From Pseudomonadota bacterium (GTDB taxonomy: Bacteria; Pseudomonadota; Gammaproteobacteria; Steroidobacterales; Steroidobacteraceae): DNA of 64,000 nucleotides. Shown piece after piece: positions 26,933 to 35,590 of the stretch. The stretch lies in assembly GCA_023391815.1 (NCBI GenBank), contig JAEWAF010000094.1, positions 29,175-93,174 on the forward strand, written 5' to 3'. The notes under the pieces were generated by a model that was not told the origin of the DNA, did no database searches, and was given only the letters and a program-made list of their open reading frames with translations. A program made the translations under genes and the position numbers. Position 1 is the first letter of the stretch. Every line of letters begins with the position of its first letter.

Positions 26933-28089
26933 TACGCGCGCCGGCCGTCTTGCGCCGGCATCCCGCGCTGCTGGTCGAATGGCTGCGATTCGTCAATTCA
27001 ATCTCGCGCTGGCGTGGGGAAGGGCGGCGCGTTCTGTTTGTCATTTTGAGCGCGGTGGCGGTCGTCATCGCGCTGTCGGTTTCCTTGGCCGGGCACGTCG
27101 CTGGCGCGGTTGAGACAGTCGCGGGCTATTGGGTGTTGGTCGCACTCGTCGCGGCCATCTATGCAGCGAGTTCTGTGAGCGGACGGCGGCGACAGCTCGA
27201 AGAATCGAAGTCTCAGTCGTGGCTCATCGCAGCTCCGATCCCAGCGCGAAGTTTGCTCATCACCCAGGCGATTCGCGTGCTGCTGCCTCTGTGCGCTCTG
27301 GCGATGGCAGTGGTGTTGGTTCCTGCGTTGGTCGCGCTGACGAGCGAAGGAATCGCCGCCGCGGCCGAGAAGGTCACTGCCGCCGCCGCGGGCGGCTTAT
27401 TGATCGGTGGCGTCGTCGGGTGGTGGACCGGGCGCCGAGCGAAAGCATCCGGTGTTGTGCCGTCGCGCTACGTGCCGCAGCCGCGCGTTCGTCGTGCAGC
27501 CGTTGCGAATCCTTCAAGCAGATCCGCACAGGTTTCCAAGGGGACAGCGACGGATGTTTATCTCGGCGTGCGTCCGGATTCAGCGGGGTTGGCGGGCTGG
27601 CCTATCGCTCAAGTGCTTTCCTGGAGCCGTCCGGAAAATTCGCGGTATGTGCTGATCGCGGCGTTGCTGGCGGTGCAGGGTGGATCATCCGCGATGGCGG
27701 GCTTGTGCGTGGTCGCGATGTACTTCGTGGCGAGTTACCTGGCTGCGCTGGTCTCTGCGATGACCACCGTCGCTAAGTCGGCCGCTGTGTGGCTGCGTGC
27801 CACTCCATCGACGCTGATGGGATTCGTCTGGTCAGTATCGCGGCGAGCACTGGTTCACCAGTGCGTCGGCGTATCCCTTGCCGTCGTGTGCATGCTCTTG
27901 CTCGGCGTGCCGATCGGCATGGCGTTGCAGGTTGCGGCGCTCTGGCTCGGGTTGTTCATTTCAATCTCGGGGTTCGCACTGGTCGGCAACTATCGCGGCC
28001 GGTCCCCGGTCGTGAAGATCGCGCTGTCGGTCGCGGCATTCGCAGCGCTGGCGACCGTCTTGCACTTACGCGCGGGAGCAAAGACATGA
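26902..28089 (+). CDS. ABC transporter membrane subunit (hypothetical)
   Basis: A 395-residue hydrophobic protein with about eight membrane helices in two groups (about 55-165 and 255-390). The open frame extends back to 26701 inside the permease, but membrane character begins only after ALLVEWLRFVNSISRWRGEGRRV. GTG 26902, overlapping the permease end, is therefore the most plausible start. It is followed by an ATP-binding subunit with an ATGA overlap, so it is most likely the permease half of an ABC exporter, although I see no family signature. The substrate is unknown. Confidence 0.6.
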   Translation: MAIEGRADGVVRAPAVLRRHPALLVEWLRFVNSISRWRGEGRRVLFVILSAVAVVIALSVSLAGHVAGAVETVAGYWVLVALVAAIYAASSVSGRRRQLEESKSQSWLIAAPIPARSLLITQAIRVLLPLCALAMAVVLVPALVALTSEGIAAAAEKVTAAAAGGLLIGGVVGWWTGRRAKASGVVPSRYVPQPRVRRAAVANPSSRSAQVSKGTATDVYLGVRPDSAGLAGWPIAQVLSWSRPENSRYVLIAALLAVQGGSSAMAGLCVVAMYFVASYLAALVSAMTTVAKSAAVWLRATPSTLMGFVWSVSRRALVHQCVGVSLAVVCMLLLGVPIGMALQVAALWLGLFISISGFALVGNYRGRSPVVKIALSVAAFAALATVLHLRAGAKT

Positions 28090-28814
28090 CTTCGATCGTG
28101 CTCGATGTCCGTCAGGTGCACGCCAAGTATGGCAAACGCGAAGTGCTGAGTGGCGTGAGTCTGCAAGTGCCGGCGGGCGAGTGGTTCTGCCTGCTCGGGC
28201 CGAACGGCGTCGGTAAGAGTACGTTGTCACGTTGTATCAGCGGCGCACTGACGCCATCGGCCGGAGACCTGCTGATCGCCGGTCATTCGGCGATCACCGC
28301 GCCGCTCGCAGCCAAGCAACGACTCGGTTACGCCTGTGCTCCAGAGCAACTGCCGGGTCTGCTGACCGGAAGGCAATGCCTGGAAGTCTATGCGCAAGCG
28401 AAAGGTCTGCAGGAGATCGGTGAGGACGTCCTCGCTCTCGCCCGCGAGCTGCGCTTCGACGGCTATTTCGACAGCTTCGTCGATACCTATTCGCTCGGCA
28501 CGCGACAGAAACTTTGCATCCTGCTCGCGCTGCTCGGCGAGCCGACGCTGATCGTGCTGGACGAGGCATTCAACGGGCTCGATCCGGCGAGCGCGCTGCA
28601 AGTCAAACATCATCTACAACATCGCCTCACGGACGGACGCTGTGCCGTGCTGCTCGCGACACATTCACTCGACATCGTCGAGCATTACGCCGACAAAGCA
28701 GCGTTGCTGATCGACGGCCGCATCGTTCGCGAATGGAGCGAAGCGGAGATCGCCGCGTTCCGCGTGCAGGGCGACAGCGCGATGGAAACGGCGCTGGCCC
28801 AAGCGGCGGGCTGA
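28086..28814 (+). CDS. ABC transporter ATP-binding protein
   Basis: A 242-residue ABC ATPase. Walker A is GPNGVGKST (about 37-45), the signature loop is the variant YSLGTRQKL, and Walker B is LIVLDEAFNGLD with the H-loop at ATHS. Such variants are usual in ABC-2-type exporters. ATG 28086 overlaps the stop of the preceding membrane gene (ATGA), showing translational coupling, so the two form one transporter. The open frame upstream of 28086 belongs to the overlapping gene region and is not used. Confidence 0.92.
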   Translation: MTSIVLDVRQVHAKYGKREVLSGVSLQVPAGEWFCLLGPNGVGKSTLSRCISGALTPSAGDLLIAGHSAITAPLAAKQRLGYACAPEQLPGLLTGRQCLEVYAQAKGLQEIGEDVLALARELRFDGYFDSFVDTYSLGTRQKLCILLALLGEPTLIVLDEAFNGLDPASALQVKHHLQHRLTDGRCAVLLATHSLDIVEHYADKAALLIDGRIVREWSEAEIAAFRVQGDSAMETALAQAAG

Positions 28815-28858
28815 CGGGCGCTCACCACGGCGCGAAGAACACCGCTATCCCATCGTTG

Positions 28859-29341
28859 CTAGGTGAAAGACGGAACGCGCGCACCGACGGGCGCAGTTCT
28901 AATCCAGCGTTGGAAAGCCGCTGTGGCGCCGCCTTCTTCCGGCGCCCAAGCCGCGAACTCCGCCGCGGTCGCCGGATCGTAAGGTCCTTCTTTAACCTCG
29001 ACGAACGCAGCGCCATCCGTCAGCGCGAGTAGGGTGTGCCAGGTCTGCGAGGGCAGCTCGAACGCGTGATTCGGCGTGCCTTCGCCAATGACGTTGCGCT
29101 CTGTAATGGTCCCGTCAGCGTCGAACACCACGCATTCAAACCGCCCCCGCACGATCGTGCACAGCTCCGACTTGGTCATGTGCCGATGCGGACGGATGTA
29201 TGTATCGCTCTGGGCCACGACCACGAAGCGCTGCACGAGATCGCTCGGTGAGCTGTGCAGATTGTGATGGGCCCGCCGGCGCGGGCTCGCGGCGGCCTTG
29301 GCGGTCATTTCATCGAGCAGCGTGTTGGAGACCAGTTTCAT
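28859..29341 (-). CDS. WbuC-like cupin metalloprotein
   Basis: A 160-residue cupin. The order MKLVSNTLLDEM, ASPRRRAHHNLH, YIRPHRHMTKSEL, IVRGRFECVVFDADG, then LPSQTWHTLLAL and FVEVKEGPYDP matches the WbuC family found in O-antigen loci. The metal ligands are the His residues of RPHRH plus the following Glu, and the later WHT His. Function is not established; a sugar-modifying role has been suggested from context. It starts 3 bp after relA and probably shares its transcript. Confidence 0.8.
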   Translation of the reverse strand: MKLVSNTLLDEMTAKAAASPRRRAHHNLHSSPSDLVQRFVVVAQSDTYIRPHRHMTKSELCTIVRGRFECVVFDADGTITERNVIGEGTPNHAFELPSQTWHTLLALTDGAAFVEVKEGPYDPATAAEFAAWAPEEGGATAAFQRWIRTAPVGARVPSFT

Positions 29342-29344
29342 TGC

Positions 29345-31516
29345 TCAAACCTTGCGTCGGGCACTCAGAACGTTGGGCAGGCCCTGGATACGAGCCAGCA
29401 CGCGGGACAGCTCTTCCAGGCCGTGGACCGTGATTTTCAGATTCATGTCGGCAATCGCATCGGGTTCGTGCGTCACCGTGTTCATGCCGTGGATATTGAT
29501 CTTGGAGTCGGCGAGAATCGCGGTCACGTCACGTAGCAGCCCGCGGCGGTCATAGGCTCGAACATTGACGTCGACGGGGAATGAGCGGTCGCCGCCGGTG
29601 CCCCATTCGACCGCAATCACGCGCTCCGGATTCGCCGTCGCCAGTCGTTTGAAGTTCGCGCAGTCATCGCGATGGATGCTCACGCCGCGACCCAAAGTGA
29701 TGTAACCGGCAATGGGCTCGGGCGGCACCGGGCTGCAACAGCCCGCGAAGTTCGACAACAGATCGTCCACGCCATCGATGGTGATCCCGGACGCCTTCTT
29801 GGGCGCCGCGGCCGGTCGTTTCACGACCGGCGTGGGCAGCTCCTGCGGCTTGGCCCGGCGTTGCACGGCGCCGCTGATCTGAGCGACGTTGATCTCGCCT
29901 TCGCCGATGGCGCGATACAGCTGATCGGCGTTGTCGAAATTGAACTCGCCGATCAGCTCCGGCAGGGTCACCGAGTGCACCGCCAGCCGCTGCAACTCAC
30001 GTTCGAGGATCTGCCGGCCCTGTTGAATGTTCTGTTGCTCGTCGAGCTTGCGGAAGAACGAGCGGACCTTGTTCCGGTTGCGCGGCGAGGCCAGGTAACC
30101 GAGCGAGGGCACCAGCCAGTCGCGGCTTGGATTGAGTTGCTTGCCGGTGACGATCTCGACCTGATCGCCGTTGTGCAGGACTTGATTCAGCGGCACCATC
30201 CGGCCGTTGACCTTCGCGCCCCGGCAGCGGTGGCCCAGATCCGTGTGCACGTGATAAGCGAAGTCGAGCGGCGTCGCGCCTCGCGGCAGATCGACCACCT
30301 CACCTCGCGGTGAGATCGCATAAACCCGATCTTCGAACAGCTCCGAGCGCACCCGATCCAGAAACTCGCCTTCGGTTTCCTCGCCGCGCTCGCTGGGTTC
30401 GAGCACCTGGCGCAGCCAGACGATCTTTTGTTCGTAGGCCGGATTGGCCTTGCCACCTTCCTTGTAGCGCCAGTGAGCGGCGACGCCGAGCTCGGCATGC
30501 GCATGCATCTCGCGCGTGCGGATCTGCACTTCCAGCGGCAGCTTGCCGGGGCCGATGACGGCGGTGTGCAGCGATCGATAGAGGTTGTCCTTGGGCGTGG
30601 CGATGTAGTCGTCGAACTCGCCCGGAATATACGGCCACATTCCATGCACGACGCCGAGCGCGGCATAGCAGTCGGCGATGCTGTCCACGAGCACTCGCAC
30701 GGCGCGCACATCGTAAAGCTGATCGAATTGCAGCCCCTTCCGATGCATTTTCCGCCAGATGCTGTAGATGTGCTTCGGTCGGCCGGCGATCTCGGCGTTT
30801 GCGATGTGCGCCTTCTCCAGCTCCCGACGGAGCACCCCGATCACTTCCTCGATGTAACGCTCCCGATCGATGCGCTTGGAGGCCAGCCAGCCGGCGATCG
30901 TCTTGTAACTCTCCGGATCGAGATAGCGGAAGCTCAGATCCTCCAGCTCCCACTTGAGCTGCCACACGCCGAGACGGTTCGCGAGCGGCGCGTAGACCTC
31001 GCGTGTTTCATAGGCGAGACGTTCGCGTTCGGTGGCCGGCGCGTCCTTGCTATCGCGCAGCTGCTGTAATTGAGCGGCGAGCTTCACGAGCACCAGTCGA
31101 GGATCGGTCACGATGGCCAGCAGCATCTTGCGCAAGCCTTCGGCCTGATTGCTCGACAGCGATGGAGTCGCGCGCCCGCTGCCCGGGCTGGTGGGAATGC
31201 TGATGTTCAGCGAGCCCAGTCGCTGCAACTCGCTCGCGATCCGATTGGCCGGTGCGCTCACCGTCGCGACGGCCTGCTCGGGGGTGATCACCTCGGCTTC
31301 GAGCAGTGGCAGGAGCAGGGCGCCGCCGAGGATGTCGTCGTCATCGGTCAAGCTGACCAGGATGTCGACGATGGCTTGCGCACGCGCCAGCGCGGCCGGC
31401 GCCTTGGGTTGGTTGTCGCCGACCGTGGCCGCCAGTTTCGACAGCAGCTCGCGGGCCCGGCGGCGGGCGTTCGCGGTCTGCTCGGTGTCGGATGCAGCGT
31501 CGTCGACGGAAGGCAT
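29345..31516 (-). CDS. relA: GTP pyrophosphokinase RelA
   Basis: A 723-residue long RSH protein that makes (p)ppGpp in response to uncharged tRNA on ribosomes. The N-terminal hydrolase region is degenerate (DILGGALLLPLLE where SpoT has the HD motif), so it should be synthetase-only. The synthetase domain carries GRPKHIYSIWRKMHRKG, LYDVRAVRVLV, and FDDYIATPKDNLYRSLHTAV. The TGS domain (VYAISPRGEVVDLPRGATPLDFAYHVHTDLGHRC) and a C-terminal ACT domain (about 640-723) are present. Start ATG 31516 lacks a good ribosome-binding site. The WbuC-like gene follows 3 bp downstream. Confidence 0.95.
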   Translation of the reverse strand: MPSVDDAASDTEQTANARRRARELLSKLAATVGDNQPKAPAALARAQAIVDILVSLTDDDDILGGALLLPLLEAEVITPEQAVATVSAPANRIASELQRLGSLNISIPTSPGSGRATPSLSSNQAEGLRKMLLAIVTDPRLVLVKLAAQLQQLRDSKDAPATERERLAYETREVYAPLANRLGVWQLKWELEDLSFRYLDPESYKTIAGWLASKRIDRERYIEEVIGVLRRELEKAHIANAEIAGRPKHIYSIWRKMHRKGLQFDQLYDVRAVRVLVDSIADCYAALGVVHGMWPYIPGEFDDYIATPKDNLYRSLHTAVIGPGKLPLEVQIRTREMHAHAELGVAAHWRYKEGGKANPAYEQKIVWLRQVLEPSERGEETEGEFLDRVRSELFEDRVYAISPRGEVVDLPRGATPLDFAYHVHTDLGHRCRGAKVNGRMVPLNQVLHNGDQVEIVTGKQLNPSRDWLVPSLGYLASPRNRNKVRSFFRKLDEQQNIQQGRQILERELQRLAVHSVTLPELIGEFNFDNADQLYRAIGEGEINVAQISGAVQRRAKPQELPTPVVKRPAAAPKKASGITIDGVDDLLSNFAGCCSPVPPEPIAGYITLGRGVSIHRDDCANFKRLATANPERVIAVEWGTGGDRSFPVDVNVRAYDRRGLLRDVTAILADSKINIHGMNTVTHEPDAIADMNLKITVHGLEELSRVLARIQGLPNVLSARRKV

Positions 31517-31678
31517 GATCGTGTCGGTTTGTAGCCGTTGCCGGTATCATACCGGCCTTCGCAACTCGAGACCCGCACGGGTCCAGGCAGAGGGGAGTCC
31601 TTGCGCAGACACAGGCGCCCGAAAAGTCTCGCCGAGCTCAATCTCGCCCGAGGTGACGTGAAGGTATCGACGGCCGTC

Positions 31679-32233
31679 GTGAGTCTGCGTCAGCGCTCGA
31701 CGAACCCGGCCCCGGCGGCGGCGCCAAGCGTGCGAATCCTGGGCCTGGATCCGGGCTCGTTATGCACCGGTTACGCGGTGGTAGAGACGGGGCCGCGCGT
31801 CACTTACGTGGTCAGCGGATCGATCCGCGCCCGCGGGCCGTCGCTGGCCGATCGGTTGCAGGAAATTTTTGCCGGCGTCGATCGGCTCGCCACCGAGTAC
31901 CGGCCGGACGAAGTCGCCATCGAGCGCGTGTTCATGCACCGCAATGCCGACAGCGCGCTGAAACTGGGCCAGGCGCGAGGCGCGGCGCTGAGTGCGACTT
32001 TTGCCGTGCGCCCTCGTGTTTTTGAGTACGCCCCGCGTGAGGTGAAACTTGCCGTGGTGGGAACCGGTGCCGCTCAGAAGGAACAAGTGCAATTGATGGT
32101 GCGACGTTTGTTGAATCTTTCCGGCCCGCTCGGCGCGGACGCTGCCGACGCGTTGGCCATTGCGCTTTGTCACGCGCATTCCCGCAATCTCAACGGCCAG
32201 CTGCACCAGCTCGCGGCGGGCTCGGCGCAATGA
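31679..32233 (+). CDS. ruvC: Crossover junction endodeoxyribonuclease RuvC
   Basis: Holliday-junction resolvase. The family start motif RILGLDPGSLCTGYAVVE (first catalytic Asp), the VAIERVFMHRNADSALKLGQARG region (catalytic Glu), and the terminal GADAADALAIALCHAH (two catalytic Asp) are intact. The N-terminus is uncertain: GTG codons at 31658, 31679 and 31730 are all in frame, and the motif begins at 31733. None has a well-spaced ribosome-binding site, so 31679 is a compromise. Its TGA overlaps the ruvA ATG. Divergent from relA. Confidence 0.92.
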   Translation: MSLRQRSTNPAPAAAPSVRILGLDPGSLCTGYAVVETGPRVTYVVSGSIRARGPSLADRLQEIFAGVDRLATEYRPDEVAIERVFMHRNADSALKLGQARGAALSATFAVRPRVFEYAPREVKLAVVGTGAAQKEQVQLMVRRLLNLSGPLGADAADALAIALCHAHSRNLNGQLHQLAAGSAQ

Positions 32234-32835
32234 TCGGTTTTCTGCGCGGTCGGCTGACCGCCAAGCAACCCCCGCAGCTGGTGATCGACGTGGGCGGCGT
32301 CGGTTATGAGCTGGAAGCGCCCATGTCGACATTTTATGGCTTGCCGGCGGCCGGGGCGGACGTTCATTTGTTCACCCACCTGGTGGTCCGCGAGGATGCG
32401 CACATCCTGTTCGGCTTCGGCACCGAGCGCGAGCGGCGGCTGTTTCGCGAGCTGCTGAAAGTTTCCAACGTGGGCCCGAAGCTGGCGCTGGCGTTGCTCT
32501 CGGGCCTCACCGTCGATGCCTTTTTGATGTGCATCGAGGCGCAGGACATCGATACGTTGGTGCGCACGCCGGGCGTGGGCCGCAAGACGGCCGAGCGCCT
32601 GGTGGTCGAGATGCGCGACCGGGTGAAGGGTTTTGGCGACACCGGGCTCGCTGTGTTGCCGACCGGCGGAACCGCCGAGCCGGCAATCGGTCCACAAGCG
32701 GAGGCTTTCAGCGCGCTGGTCGCGTTGGGCTATAAGCCTGCCGAAGTGACGCGACTGCTGAAGGCGGTGGACGCGTCGGTGCAGACCACCGAGGAAATCA
32801 TTCGCCGCGCGCTGCAGGCAGCAGCGACGCGCTAA
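32230..32835 (+). CDS. ruvA: Holliday junction DNA helicase RuvA
   Basis: A 201-residue protein that binds four-way junctions as a tetramer and loads RuvB. MIGFLRGRLTAKQPPQLVIDVGGVGYELEAP is the N-terminal OB fold. Helix-hairpin-helix motifs follow around VSNVGPKLALALLSGL and RTPGVGRKTAERLVVEM. The C-terminal RuvB-binding domain (about 155-200) follows a short linker. ATG 32230 overlaps the ruvC stop (ATGA). ruvB follows 7 bp downstream. Confidence 0.97.
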   Translation: MIGFLRGRLTAKQPPQLVIDVGGVGYELEAPMSTFYGLPAAGADVHLFTHLVVREDAHILFGFGTERERRLFRELLKVSNVGPKLALALLSGLTVDAFLMCIEAQDIDTLVRTPGVGRKTAERLVVEMRDRVKGFGDTGLAVLPTGGTAEPAIGPQAEAFSALVALGYKPAEVTRLLKAVDASVQTTEEIIRRALQAAATR

Positions 32836-32842
32836 GCCAACC

Positions 32843-33877
32843 ATGATCGAGCAGGACCGCATCGTTTCCGCCGCCTCGCAGGGCGATGAAGCCGCCTTCG
32901 ACCGCGCCGTGCGGCCGAAGAAACTGGCCGATTACGTCGGCCAGTCGGCGGTCAAGACGCAGATGGAAATATTCATCCAGGCGGCGCGCAACCGGCGCGA
33001 GGCGCTGGATCACGTGCTGATCTTCGGCCCGCCCGGCCTGGGCAAGACCACGCTGGCCAACATCGTCGCCAACGAGCTCGGCGTGAATCTGCGCCAGACC
33101 TCGGGCCCGGTGATCGAGCGCGCCGGCGACCTGGCCGCGCTGCTGACCAACCTGCAGGCCAACGACGTGTTGTTCGTCGATGAGATACATCGACTCAGCC
33201 CGCAGGTCGAGGAGATCCTGTATCCGGCGATGGAAGATTTTCAGCTAGATATCATGATCGGTGAAGGTCCGGGCGCGCGCTCCATCAAGCTGGACCTGCC
33301 GCCGTTCACCTTGATCGGTGCCACCACGCGCGCCGGCCTGCTGACCTCGCCGTTGCGAGACCGGTTCGGCATCGTGCAACGTTTGGAGTTTTACGATCAG
33401 GCCGAACTGCAACGCATTGTGACTCGCTCGGCGAGCCTGCTCGGCGTGCCTGCGGACGCGTCCGGCGCGGCACGCATTGCCCAGCGATCACGGGGAACTC
33501 CCCGGATCGCCAATCGATTGCTCCGGCGCGTGCGTGACTATGCCGAAGTGCGCGCCGGTGGCCGGATCACCGACGAAGTGGCGCAGGCCGCGCTGGATAT
33601 GCTGGACGTGGACCCGCTGGGGTTCGATCTGATGGACCGCAAGCTGCTGTTGACCATCATCGAAAAATTCGACGGCGGGCCGGTGGGCGTGGAAAGCCTG
33701 TCCGCCGCTTTGGGCGAGGAGCGCGGCACGATCGAGGATGTGATCGAGCCGTATCTGATCCAACAAGGTTTCATCATGCGTACCGCCCGGGGCCGGATGG
33801 CGACGCGGCTGGCGTATCAGCACTTCGGCTTGAAACTGCCGGAGCGGCCCGGCACCGGCGAGTTGTTCGGGGAGTAA
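32843..33877 (+). CDS. ruvB: Holliday junction branch-migration ATPase RuvB
   Basis: A 344-residue AAA+ motor. FDRAVRPKKLADYVGQ, Walker A FGPPGLGKTTLA (62-69), Walker B LFVDEIHRLSP, sensor TLIGATTRAGLLTSPLRDRFGI, and the arginine-finger and sensor regions RIAQRSRGTPRIANRLLRRVRDYA are all present. The C-terminal winged helix ends with IDPYLIQQ-like EPYLIQQGFIMRTARGRMAT. ATG 32843 lies 7 bp after ruvA. No LexA box was recognised upstream of ruvC by eye. Confidence 0.98.
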   Translation: MIEQDRIVSAASQGDEAAFDRAVRPKKLADYVGQSAVKTQMEIFIQAARNRREALDHVLIFGPPGLGKTTLANIVANELGVNLRQTSGPVIERAGDLAALLTNLQANDVLFVDEIHRLSPQVEEILYPAMEDFQLDIMIGEGPGARSIKLDLPPFTLIGATTRAGLLTSPLRDRFGIVQRLEFYDQAELQRIVTRSASLLGVPADASGAARIAQRSRGTPRIANRLLRRVRDYAEVRAGGRITDEVAQAALDMLDVDPLGFDLMDRKLLLTIIEKFDGGPVGVESLSAALGEERGTIEDVIEPYLIQQGFIMRTARGRMATRLAYQHFGLKLPERPGTGELFGE

Positions 33878-33885
33878 CGCTGAGG

Positions 33886-34305
33886 ATGGTGGCTGCATCG
33901 AACGTTTCGAGCGCTCGGCCCTTTGCCTGGCCGGTGCGCATCTACTGGGAAGATACCGACGCCGGCGGCATCGTTTACTACGCGAACTACCTGAAGTTCA
34001 TGGAGCGCGCTCGGACCGAATGGTTGCGAGCCGCCGGTGTCGAACAGCTGCCTTTGAAGGAGCAGCACGGGCTGATGTTCGTGGTGGTCGATATCGAAGC
34101 GCACTATCGCCGGCCGGCGCGCTATGGCGATGAGCTGCTGGTCACTTGCGTGATCGCCGAGCGCACGCGCGCCAGCTTCACGTTTCAGCAGCAGGTATTT
34201 CGCGGCGGTCTCGAGGGCGAGTTGCTGGTCGAAGGCAAGGTGCGCGTAGCGTGCCTCGACGCGGTGAATCTTCGCCCGACGGCGTTGCCCAAGGATCTCA
34301 TATGA
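33886..34305 (+). CDS. ybgC: Tol-Pal-associated acyl-CoA thioesterase YbgC
   Basis: A 139-residue hotdog-fold thioesterase. IYWEDTDAGGIVYYANYLKFMERARTEWLR holds the catalytic Asp of the 4-hydroxybenzoyl-CoA thioesterase type. It hydrolyses short or acyl-carrier-protein-linked acyl thioesters in the cytosol. First gene of the tol-pal cluster; it begins 8 bp after ruvB, so the two operons may be joined transcriptionally. Confidence 0.93.
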   Translation: MVAASNVSSARPFAWPVRIYWEDTDAGGIVYYANYLKFMERARTEWLRAAGVEQLPLKEQHGLMFVVVDIEAHYRRPARYGDELLVTCVIAERTRASFTFQQQVFRGGLEGELLVEGKVRVACLDAVNLRPTALPKDLI

Positions 34306-34415
34306 AGCCGAACCATCGCGCGCCCTGGCGCGCCGGCCGCAGTGTTCAAGCATTCGACCACCGCGCGCGCAGCGCGCCGGTGCAGGTCTGAAGAATCAAT
34401 TCGGGAGTCACGGGA
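34302..34415. other. GC-rich spacer with hairpins between ybgC and tolQ
   Basis: The gap holds several GC-rich inverted repeats (GCGCGCC at 34318-34324 with GGCGCGC at 34327-34333, and another around 34360-34384). A 29-codon frame starting at 34302 overlaps the ybgC stop (ATGA), but its Arg/Pro/Ala-rich product looks like read-through of structured DNA. A role in mRNA processing is possible. Confidence 0.35.
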
Positions 34416-35129
34416 ATGAATTCGAACAACCTGAATCCGCTCGAGCTGGTGCTCAACGCCAGCATCGTGGTGCAGATCGTGATGGGGCTGCTGCTGCTCG
34501 CATCGCTGGTGTCGTGGTCCATCATGCTGCGCAAACGCGCCGAGCTGAAAAAGGCGCGCACCGATGCCGACCGGTTCGAGGAAACGTTCTGGTCGGGCGG
34601 CGATCTCACCGCGATGTTTCGTTCCATCGACCAGAGCCGCCGGGTCACCCGCGGCATGGAAGCGATCTTCGAGCAGGGCTTTCGTGAGTTCTCACGCTTG
34701 CGCCAGCAGGGCGGCATCGCCTCGGCGCAGCTGATCGAAGGCGCCCGTCGCGGCATGCGTGTCGCGCTGCTGAAAGAAAGCGATCGTCTGGAGCTGGGCC
34801 TTGCGATGCTCGCGACCATCGGCTCGACCAGCCCGTACATCGGACTGTTCGGCACCGTGTGGGGCATCATGAATGCATTCCACGGCCTCGGTAACGTCCA
34901 GCAGGCGACCCTTTCGATGGTGGCGCCGGGTATCACCGAAGCGCTGATCGCGACCGCCATGGGTCTGTTCGCCGCCATTCCGGCGGTCGTGGCTTATAAC
35001 CGTTACGCGGATCAAGTGAGTCGGGTCGAAGTGCGCTACGACACCTTCGTCGAAGAGCTCTCGACCATTCTGCAGCGTCACGCGTCGGCTTCTCGTGAGC
35101 AGCCGCGTGGTGCCGAGGCGCACGCATGA
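34416..35129 (+). CDS. tolQ: Tol-Pal system inner-membrane protein TolQ
   Basis: A 237-residue MotA/TolQ/ExbB-type protein with three membrane helices (about 20-42, 140-160, 170-195). SPYIGLFGTVWGIMNAF and the following TEALIATAMGLFAAIPAVVAYNRY are the family hallmarks. It forms the proton channel with TolR and energises TolA during envelope constriction. ATG 34416 follows GGGAGTCACGGGA. Its stop overlaps the tolR start. Confidence 0.97.
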   Translation: MNSNNLNPLELVLNASIVVQIVMGLLLLASLVSWSIMLRKRAELKKARTDADRFEETFWSGGDLTAMFRSIDQSRRVTRGMEAIFEQGFREFSRLRQQGGIASAQLIEGARRGMRVALLKESDRLELGLAMLATIGSTSPYIGLFGTVWGIMNAFHGLGNVQQATLSMVAPGITEALIATAMGLFAAIPAVVAYNRYADQVSRVEVRYDTFVEELSTILQRHASASREQPRGAEAHA

Positions 35130-35584
35130 GCCCGATGAATGCCCGCCGTGGCAAACGGCTGGTGGCCGAGATGAACGTCGTCCCCTATATCGACGTGATG
35201 CTCGTGCTGCTGATCATTTTCATGATCACCGCGCCGATGCTCACTCAGGGCATCAAGGTGGACCTGCCGAAGGCCGCGGCCGAGCCGTTGCCGGAAGACC
35301 TGATGCGGCAGCACCAGCCGTTGATCCTGAGTGTCGATTCCGCCGGCAAGTATTACCTGAACATCGGCAAGGACGAGGAAAGCGCGTTGGATGAGAACGC
35401 GGTCGTCCAGCGCGTCTCGACGGTGCTGAAGCGTGAGCCGCAAACGCCTGTGCTGGTGAAGGCCGACACCAACGTCCCGTATGGCCGCGTGGTCACCGGC
35501 ATGGTGCTGTTACAGGAAGCGGGCGCCGAGAAGGTGGGCTTCATCACCGATCCGGCGGAAGCGCGGAATAACAAAAAGCGCTAA
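35126..35584 (+). CDS. tolR: Tol-Pal system protein TolR
   Basis: A 152-residue ExbD/TolR protein with one membrane helix (about 20-42). The channel aspartate lies in VVPYIDVMLVLLIIFMI. The periplasmic domain contains TPVLVKADTNVPYGRVVTGMVLLQEAG. It couples proton flow to TolA. ATG 35126 overlaps the tolQ stop. Confidence 0.97.
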   Translation: MSPMNARRGKRLVAEMNVVPYIDVMLVLLIIFMITAPMLTQGIKVDLPKAAAEPLPEDLMRQHQPLILSVDSAGKYYLNIGKDEESALDENAVVQRVSTVLKREPQTPVLVKADTNVPYGRVVTGMVLLQEAGAEKVGFITDPAEARNNKKR

Positions 35585-35590
35585 GGCTTC

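Noticed and set aside
34302..34391. 29-codon frame overlapping the ybgC stop
   Set aside because: Mostly GC-rich hairpin sequence translated as Arg/Ala/Pro; recorded only as a structured spacer.
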